Origin: Nocardia sp. BMG111209
GTDB lineage: Bacteria > Actinomycetota > Actinomycetes > Mycobacteriales > Mycobacteriaceae
Length of the DNA stretch: 64,000 nt
Reading direction: 5' to 3'
Assembly (NCBI RefSeq): GCF_000381925.1
Contig: NZ_KB907308.1
Span: 124,001 to 188,000 of the forward strand
The notes under the pieces were generated by a model that was not told the origin of the DNA, searched no databases, and was given only the letters and a program-made list of their open reading frames with translations. Below are positions 58,731 through 64,000 of the stretch, one piece after another. Both the position numbers and the translations under genes were made by a program. Within the stretch, counting starts at the first letter, position 1; each line of letters opens with the position of its first letter.

Positions 58731-59261
58731 CTACTCTCGGTTGTCCAACCACCGCGGGAGATCTAGTTCCGGCCTGTCCGGACTGGCGAAATGGAACGGC
58801 ACACCCAGGGTTTCGGCGAGAGCGAGGCCGACGGAGGTGGCCTCTCGCGCCTCCGGATACGGAGGCACTTCGCCGTTGAAAATCCGGATGTCGCCGCCGT
58901 GCCGGATCTGTGCGAGATGATATTCGGCGCGAGGGCTCCGCATGACGGCGACCAGGCAGACTGCCCAGCCGAAAGTGTCGCCGTCCCAGACCGCTTCGAT
59001 CGCGTCGGGACATTCGGGCAGTTCCGCTACCTTGTCGGCCAGATCCTCGTGATTCAGAGGCGGAGTCGGTCTGATCCACGGCTGCCCGAGCTCGGTACAC
59101 CGCTCGGCGAGCAGATCCAGGCATTCGTTGATACCCGGTCGAGGATCACCGAGGATGTCCCGAATCTCCTTGACGGCCAACACCTTGCGGTCTTGGATGA
59201 TCAGCTCATCGACCCGAACTCGAAGATCAGCGGACAGCCGCTCCCACAACGGATCCTTCAC
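58731..59261 (-). CDS. Hypothetical protein
   Basis: 176 aa, soluble, acidic. MKDPLWERLSADLRVRVDEL, AVKEIRDILGDPRPGINECL, and a C-terminal FGWAVCLVAVMRSPRAEYHL with VPFHFASPDRPELD. I have seen related uncharacterised proteins in Streptomyces and Nocardia accessory regions. GTG start with GAGG upstream. Confidence 0.65.
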   Translation of the reverse strand: MKDPLWERLSADLRVRVDELIIQDRKVLAVKEIRDILGDPRPGINECLDLLAERCTELGQPWIRPTPPLNHEDLADKVAELPECPDAIEAVWDGDTFGWAVCLVAVMRSPRAEYHLAQIRHGGDIRIFNGEVPPYPEAREATSVGLALAETLGVPFHFASPDRPELDLPRWLDNRE

Positions 59262-59478
59262 ACACCAACCTCGCGTCCGCGCACGCTCACGCTGTCGAGT
59301 GTAGACATTCGGCCAGGCAACAGATCACGCAGAACACGCCCATCTGCCGACTACAGCGTCTATCCGCCACGGCCATGGGATCGGTTCCCCGACAGTGTTC
59401 AGTCTTGTCTCGACGGCAGGTCGAGCAAGCAGGTAGGAAAGGACCTCTGGACGACGCATCGGCGCTAGGCTCGACATC

Positions 59479-59922
59479 GTGGTGAGCGGCTCCTTCTTCG
59501 GCACGACGGCGCAGGTGCTGCCCGCATTGCTCATAGCCTTGGTCATCGAGTTCGGCTACCTCACGAACCTCGCGACGAGGCGTCAGTTGCGCCCGTTCGA
59601 ACGCTCCTTCACGGTCCGGCGCCTGCTAGGGCAGACACGACAGGCCGCGGCGCAGGCGTCGGCGGACGCGTCGAAGGAGTTCGAACGGTGGCAGCGCCGT
59701 TTCCTGAATCTCGGGACAGTCTTTCTTCTCGGCGAGACGCTGTCGCTGGTCGCGCTCATGTTCGATACCACGCCAGCATGGCTCTCCTGGGTCATGGCAG
59801 TTATCGTCTTCGGCTGCTTCTTCATTCTGAGCAGAGCGGTGGCATTGATCCCGCTGGTCAGATTCACCGCCTTCCACGTCGATCAGCTGACCTCCGGTGG
59901 ACCGGGCCGGCCGGATGACTAA
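59479..59922 (+). CDS. Membrane protein, three predicted helices
   Basis: 147 aa. Helix 1 VLPALLIALVIEFGYLTNLA, a charged helical loop (RQAAAQASADASKEFERWQR), helix 2 LGTVFLLGETLSLVALMF and helix 3 LSWVMAVIVFGCFFILSRAV. No function known. GTG at 59479 or 59482 without a strong ribosome binding site. Followed at 70 bp by repeat copy g. Confidence 0.65.
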   Translation: MVSGSFFGTTAQVLPALLIALVIEFGYLTNLATRRQLRPFERSFTVRRLLGQTRQAAAQASADASKEFERWQRRFLNLGTVFLLGETLSLVALMFDTTPAWLSWVMAVIVFGCFFILSRAVALIPLVRFTAFHVDQLTSGGPGRPDD

Positions 59923-59991
59923 TACTCCCGAGTCGTTCACGACTTGATTGGCAACAGCGAAGACGGGCCCGCAGTCGCGAGGTTCTCGAGT

Positions 59992-60066
59992 CATCCGCTC
60001 ATGCCGCTGGTCGAGTGAATCCCGTTGCACTGTACGGACATCCGCTGATGCCGATTACCGGATGTT
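59992..60066 (+). repeat. Interspersed repeat, copy g (two units, 47-bp period)
   Basis: CATCCGCTCATGCCGCTGGT (59992), GAATCCCGTTGCACTGTACG, then CATCCGCTGATGCCGATTAC (60039). Nearly identical to copy c over about 55 bp although 4 kb apart. Last copy; none is seen to the right. Confidence 0.75.
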
Positions 60067-60530
60067 GTTGTCCGAGTGGGGTGTGTCCCGGCTATAGGAT
60101 GCCATGACGGCAACGACTCTGGCTGTGCTCGCAAATCGCAATCAGATCGAAACCGCTACACTTGTCGCTTCCGACCAGCGGGTTTCGTGGGGAACGTTGA
60201 CGAGCGAAGCGGATTCGGCCGTCGCCAGCCGGATTGATGCACGATCAGGAAATCGAACCCCGAACCCGCTGTGTGGGTTCGGGGTTTTGTTGCATTCACG
60301 CTGCTGGTCCGAAGTCCACCACTCCACGGGACGCTATCTGACGGTCAGTCGGCCTCAACTCTTACATGGGTGGTCTCCCCTCCAGGGGCCGGATCAGATG
60401 GTCGCGTCACCAGGGGCCGCTGACTCGAGCTTTGTTCGATCGCAAACACCGTCGATCTTCATTCCCGCGCGAGTTGAGCCGGCGATGGATCTGCAACCAA
60501 CCGTCGCGGCGCGGCGCGCCTGTGCGGTGG
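60067..60530. other. Region without a supportable gene
   Basis: About 460 bp to the right of the last repeat. An open frame from ATG 60104 shows no coding character I trust. The only clear element is the terminator at 60258-60288. Confidence 0.4.
60258..60288 (+). terminator. Rho-independent terminator
   Basis: CCCCGAACCC (60258-60267) pairs exactly with GGGTTCGGGG (60275-60284), 7-nt loop, followed by TTTT. The strongest classical terminator in the window, though no gene directly precedes it. Confidence 0.75.
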
Positions 60531-61536
60531 TCAGCCCTCGAGCAACTCTTCGCTCAGATCCCAGAGTCGCTGGGCGGACTTCGGGTCGAGAGCGTGGGGG
60601 GGCGGCGTCGGAGATGATGATCGGCTTCTCACCGACCGGGGTGGGGCCCCAGGGGGTGGGGTCGAGGGGGGGCGACGTCGTTGTTTTTGAGGTAGACCCC
60701 GCCGATGCCGTGGAGCAGCGGGCTGGTGGCGCCGAACACGATCGTCGCGGCGGCCTGCTCAGGTGTCTTCTTCTCGTGCGCGGGGTCGATGATCGGCTGT
60801 CCGTGGTCGTCGACGAGTTCCATGGCCTTTAGCTGGTCCATGGTGAAGGTGCCCTGCTCCATGTGGGCCAGGTTCGAGGCGATGGAGATGCCGGGGTGAA
60901 CCGAGAAGGCGCGGATCTCCTCGGCCGCCCAGCGACGGTCCAACTCGACGGCGAAGAGGACACCGGCGGTCTTGGTCTGCCCGTACGCGAGGTTTCCGTC
61001 GTAGCCCGGGCGAAGTGCAAGTCGTCCCACCGGATGTCGCTGGTGCGGTGGGCACCGGACGACACGTTGACGACACGGGCACCGTGTGCGGCCCGCAGTG
61101 CGGGGTGCAGGGCGAGAGTCAGTTGGAAGTGGCCGAGGTGGAACGCGGCGAAGGACCTCTCGTAGCCGCGGGCGTCCAGGACGAGCGTGCCGTAGGTGTT
61201 GCCCGCGCCGTTGATCAGGGCATGCAGGGGCCGTCCGGACTCGAGGTAGCGTGCGGCGAACGCGTCGATCGACGCCGGGTCGAGCAGGTCCAGCCTGCTG
61301 ATCTCGACGCGCTCGACGCCCGCGAGCTTCGCCGCAGCCTGTTCGGGGTTGCGCGCGGCGACCACGACCGTGGCGCCTGCCTTGCTCATCGCCCGCGTGG
61401 CCTCGAGCCCGAGGCCACCCGCGCCGCCGGTGACGACGACGTTCCGGCCTGTCAGATCGATTCCCGCCAGCACGTCGTCGGCCGTCGACGCGGCGGTGAA
61501 CGGGGTGCCGATCAGGTGCTGCTGTTCAGTGGTCAT
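60531..61536 (-). pseudogene. SDR oxidoreductase with three frameshifts
   Basis: From ATG 61536 the frame gives a good SDR N terminus (TGRNVVVTGGAGGLGLEATR, INGAGNTYG, VNVSSGAHRTSDIRWDDLHF). A missing base near 61017 moves the next part (GYDGNLAYGQTKTAGVLFAV, HPGISIASNLAHMEQG, GVYLKNNDVAP) to another frame, and two C7 runs (near 60677 and 60600) each carry one C too many before the end HALDPKSAQRLWDLSEELLE and stop at 60531. Removing one C in each run and adding the missing base gives an intact protein of about 334 aa with catalytic Ser, Tyr-x-x-x-Lys (YGQTK). It is divergent from an AraC regulator, its likely controller. Confidence 0.8.
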
Positions 61537-61557
61537 GCCTTCACCCTGCCCCTCCTC

Positions 61558-61569
61558 GTCCGTACGGAC
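61558..61569. promoter_or_regulatory. Palindrome between SDR and AraC genes
   Basis: GTCCGTACGGAC, a perfect 12-bp palindrome, 22 bp before the SDR start and 41 bp before the AraC start. Possible operator. Confidence 0.4.
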
Positions 61570-61609
61570 AATGCTTGACGATCCGCCTTTTCTTTGCGAT
61601 AGTCCGGCC

Positions 61610-62557
61610 ATGGATGAGCTGTCCGAGGTTTTCGACATCGTGGAGGCACGAGGGCAGGTCACGGGCCTATTCGCTGCGCGGGGCCCGTGGGTGGCGCGTG
61701 CACATGGCAGCAGCCTGCTCAAGCTGACGGTAATGGTGCGCGGTCGGGCGCGCCTGTCCGCCGACGGCCTCGACACACCTCTCCAGCTGGAGCCGGGCGA
61801 CGTCGCGATCCTGAACGGCCGTTCCCACCTGGAACTCGAAGGCGGAGCGGGCGGCGGCCCCCCGCTGGAGATCGAGCCCGAGGTCATCGACCTGGCAGGC
61901 GCTCTGGACGCCGCCGGCAGCGACGGCGATCTCGTGATCGGCGGCCGGATCCTGCTCAACGCGGCGGGCCAGGCACTTCTACTGCAGGCCCTGCCACCGG
62001 TCGGTCACGTCCGAGGAGCGGCCCCCGGTTCCGCGCGGCTGCGCGCCATCACCGACCAACTCGTCGACGAACTGACCGGCAGGCAACTGGGCTCGGACTT
62101 CGCCGTCCGCCAATACTCACAACTGCTGATCCTCGAGGTCCTCCGGGCCTACCTCGAGCACACCGCCCTGCCCCCAGGACAACTGCGCCTACTGACCGAC
62201 GAGCGCCTACGCCCCGCCGTCACCCGCATGCACTCCGAACCCGGCAAGCAATGGCTCCTCGACGACCTCGCCCGCGTATCGTCGATGTCGCGAACCACAT
62301 TCGCCGAACGCTTCCGAGCCGTAGCAGGCGTACCACCGCTCGCCTACCTGAACAGCTGGCGCATGGTCCTGGCCCAACGCGCACTCCGAGAAGACGACAC
62401 CCGTATCGGCTTCCTCGCCGCGAACCTCGGGTACACCTCGGAGAGCGCCTTCAGCACAGCGTTCAAACGAGAGGTGGGCGAGTCCCCGCTGCGCTACCGC
62501 AGCCGTATACGCCGAGAACGACCAACCGCGGAGAACGGTCCGGCATGGACCTCATGA
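61610..62557 (+). CDS. AraC family regulator with cupin sensor domain
   Basis: 315 aa. Cupin-like N terminus (LTVMVRGRARLSADGLDTPL, LEPGDVAILNGRSHLEL) and C-terminal two-HTH domain (LARVSSMSRTTFAERFRAVA, LAANLGYTSESAFSTAFKRE, SPLRYR). This combination is common in actinobacterial regulators that lie divergent to SDR genes, as here. A GATAGT hexamer 6 nt before ATG 61610 suggests a leaderless message. Confidence 0.9.
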   Translation: MDELSEVFDIVEARGQVTGLFAARGPWVARAHGSSLLKLTVMVRGRARLSADGLDTPLQLEPGDVAILNGRSHLELEGGAGGGPPLEIEPEVIDLAGALDAAGSDGDLVIGGRILLNAAGQALLLQALPPVGHVRGAAPGSARLRAITDQLVDELTGRQLGSDFAVRQYSQLLILEVLRAYLEHTALPPGQLRLLTDERLRPAVTRMHSEPGKQWLLDDLARVSSMSRTTFAERFRAVAGVPPLAYLNSWRMVLAQRALREDDTRIGFLAANLGYTSESAFSTAFKREVGESPLRYRSRIRRERPTAENGPAWTS

Positions 62558-63134
62558 GCACCATGCCCGTCGTCCCACCCAGGCGGTTCGTTCGCCCGGT
62601 GTGTGCCGCCGGACCCGACGCACTGGGGCAATCAGCGCAGCTGGGATCCTTCATCGTGGTCACCGTTGCCGACCACCCGGCCCCGCCTCGGTGAGTTCCG
62701 CCTGGATCGCGAACGTCGACCCGAGTGGGGTGGTCATCTTCGCCCCGATTGTCAGGCGACGGGCTTTGTCATCCCGAGCGGTCTCATGTCCACTCCCGAG
62801 ACGTCCCGGGCAGAGTGGATGGAGGCCGTGCGTGGCACGGTGTGGGGCGCCCGGCATTCGGTGCTGGCACACGAGAGTGCGCGATAATGCCGCCGAGCGC
62901 GCCGACCACCAGATGTACTAGGCCACAGGGCATCTGGAACTGCAGATATGCGGGCATCTCGCTCGGCGCGTAGTACGCAGTCCCTGGTCACACGAGAGCG
63001 ATTGCCGCTGACGGTACGACATAAGACACCGTGACCTCGATAGGCCCAGGCCAGGCCGGCTCAGCCATCGCAGGGTCGAGCTACTAATACTGCAACGTCA
63101 CTCGTGTGGATCGCTGCTGGTAGACCTGTCGGGT
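62558..63134. other. Region without a confidently recognised gene
   Basis: About 580 bp between the AraC gene and the transposase. A plus-strand frame ending at 62887 (SGLMSTPETSRAEWMEAVRG, TVWGARHSVLAHESAR) has some coding look but no family I know and could be a gene remnant. The left end of the insertion element probably lies near 63085, where ACTAATACTGCAACGTCACT begins; the exact inverted repeat cannot be fixed without the right end. Confidence 0.35.
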
Positions 63135-64000
63135 GATGTTGGATCGGCTGGTGGTCGAGCTGGATTCGTTGATGGCACGGATCGGGGACCGGTTTTGCCG
63201 GTCCGAACCGCGTGCGAGGGCGCGGGAGTACGTGGCCGGGCTGGTCGCGGGCCTGGAACGCAAGAACGGCTGGACTTTGGCCGAGCGTGCTGGTGAGGTG
63301 TGCCCGAACGGGATGCAGCGGTTGCTTCGCAAGGCCGACTGGGACATCGGTGGTGTCCGCGACGAGGTCCGTGCGTACGTGGTCGAGCACCTCGGCGATC
63401 GGGAGGGTGTGCTCATCGCCGACGAGACAGGGTTCTTGAAGAAAGGCGTGAAATCCGCTGGGGTGCAACGCCAGTACTCCGGCACTGCGGGACGGACGGA
63501 GAACTGTCAGATCGGGGTGTTCCTGGCGTATGCCTCCCCGCGTGGGCATGCCCTGATCGATCGGGAGCTGTATCTGCCCGAGTCGTGGACCACCGACCGG
63601 GATCGCTGCCGCGCCGCGGACATCCCCGACGAGGTCGAATTCGCTACCAAGCCGCGGCAGGTGATCGCGATGCTGGAACGGACGTTGGCCGCGAACGTGC
63701 CGTTCGCCTGGTTCACCGCGGATGAAGCCTACGGTCAGGCCGGATATCTACGGGAATGGCTCGAAGACCATGATGTGTTTCATGTGATGGCGACCCGGCG
63801 CGACGACCGGTTCGCCACCCGCGCCGAGCGGACCGGCCGCGCCGACGCGCTGATCGCGGGACTGCCGGTTCGTGCGTGGCAGCGGCTGTCGGTCGGCGCC
63901 GGTTCCCACGGCCCCCGCGAATACGACTGGGCCAGAAAGCCGATCGACGGACGCTGGGCTGCTGGGCGAGGACACTGGTTGCTGGCGCGGCGGGCACTGA
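63135..64000 (+). mobile_element. IS701-like transposase, 3' end outside the window
   Basis: 288 codons seen from ATG 63135, open to the window end. Sequence MLDRLVVELDSLMARIGDRF, RAREYVAGLVAGLERKNGWT, then IADETGFLKKGVKSAGVQRQ with the first catalytic Asp, RTENCQIGVFLAY, and FAWFTADEAYGQ with the second Asp. DETGFLKKG and TADEAYG are hallmarks of IS701-family DDE transposases; the Glu of the triad should lie beyond the window. The 5' part looks intact. Confidence 0.88.

Noticed and set aside
53877..60066. CRISPR array
   Set aside because: The repeats are 0.9-1.4 kb apart or paired at 47 bp, without regular spacers, and no cas genes are present.
54758..60066. tRNA-like T-arm in the GAATCCCGTTGC block
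   Set aside because: No acceptor, D or anticodon arms can be folded around any copy, and the block is repeated as part of a larger unit.
60104..60832. Open frame of 242 codons to the right of the last repeat
   Set aside because: It crosses a strong terminator hairpin and then runs antisense to the SDR remnant; no coding bias or domain.
62603..62887. Plus-strand open frame of 94 codons before the transposase
   Set aside because: Some coding look at its end but no start signal, no family and no conserved context; listed only within the intergenic description.

Overview
The window is 64 kb of very GC-rich DNA with dense coding, many GTG starts, 4-bp ATGA/GTGA overlaps and several starts that sit 6-7 nt after a -10-like hexamer with no ribosome binding site (leaderless). 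The gene set (an argCJBDFR operon, WS/DGAT wax ester synthase, ESX/WXG100-type proteins, YbaB, many TetR regulators) points to a mycolic-acid actinobacterium; Nocardia is my best guess, which is inference from gene content only.

Layout. 0-15 kb is chromosomal metabolism: a SAM methyltransferase, argG, two duplicated exported proteins, a GY-rich 56-aa peptide, WS/DGAT, hydrolases, a CE4 deacetylase with divergent MerR, a saccharopine-dehydrogenase-like enzyme with divergent AraC, and a TetR/SDR pair. 15.3-21.3 kb is argC-J-B-D-F-R, each gene overlapping the next by 4 bp. argG lies apart, 13 kb away on the other strand, but its promoter and that of argC share the same ARG-box-like sequence, so ArgR (end of the operon) probably controls both. 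21.3-26.6 kb is a four-gene catabolic operon (LeuD-like, LeuC-like, PrpB-family lyase, MmgE/PrpD) with a divergent double-domain AsnC regulator. 26.6-34.9 kb holds a TetR/carotenoid oxygenase pair, a membrane P-loop NTPase split by a frameshift, a D-amino-acid dehydratase-like enzyme with a KDPG-type aldolase, and hypotheticals.

34.9-45.4 kb is a type VII secretion-linked polymorphic toxin island: an Imm35-like protein, a WXG100-like protein, a YbaB protein and one 2318-codon open frame. That frame joins two toxins: toxin 1 with papain-like and ExE ADP-ribosyltransferase domains, and a second cassette with a nucleotidyltransferase-like and a QxE ADP-ribosyltransferase domain. A separate immunity-like gene with its own Shine-Dalgarno is nested out of frame between them, and a second immunity-like gene follows.

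45.4-53.8 kb has ArsR/MFS with twin operators, a secreted FAD oxidoreductase, a TetR/SDR pair, a MauE-thioredoxin fusion beside a small cysteine-containing exported protein, and hypotheticals. 53.8-60.1 kb is the most unusual part: five segments of 0.9-1.4 kb, each carrying one or two unrelated genes, separated by copies of a 47-bp-period repeat with a CGCTCAT/ATGAGCG palindrome. A tyrosine recombinase, broken by a one-base deletion, lies in the middle; the arrangement looks like an integron-type cassette array. 60.5-64 kb has an SDR gene with three frameshifts (two at C7 runs), its AraC-type neighbour, and the 5' part of an IS701-like transposase that runs off the window.

Several genes need a one-base correction to read through (around 15050, 29643, 58538, 61017, and the two C7 runs near 60600 and 60677). 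Either this accessory DNA is decaying or the assembly has indel errors; I cannot tell which.
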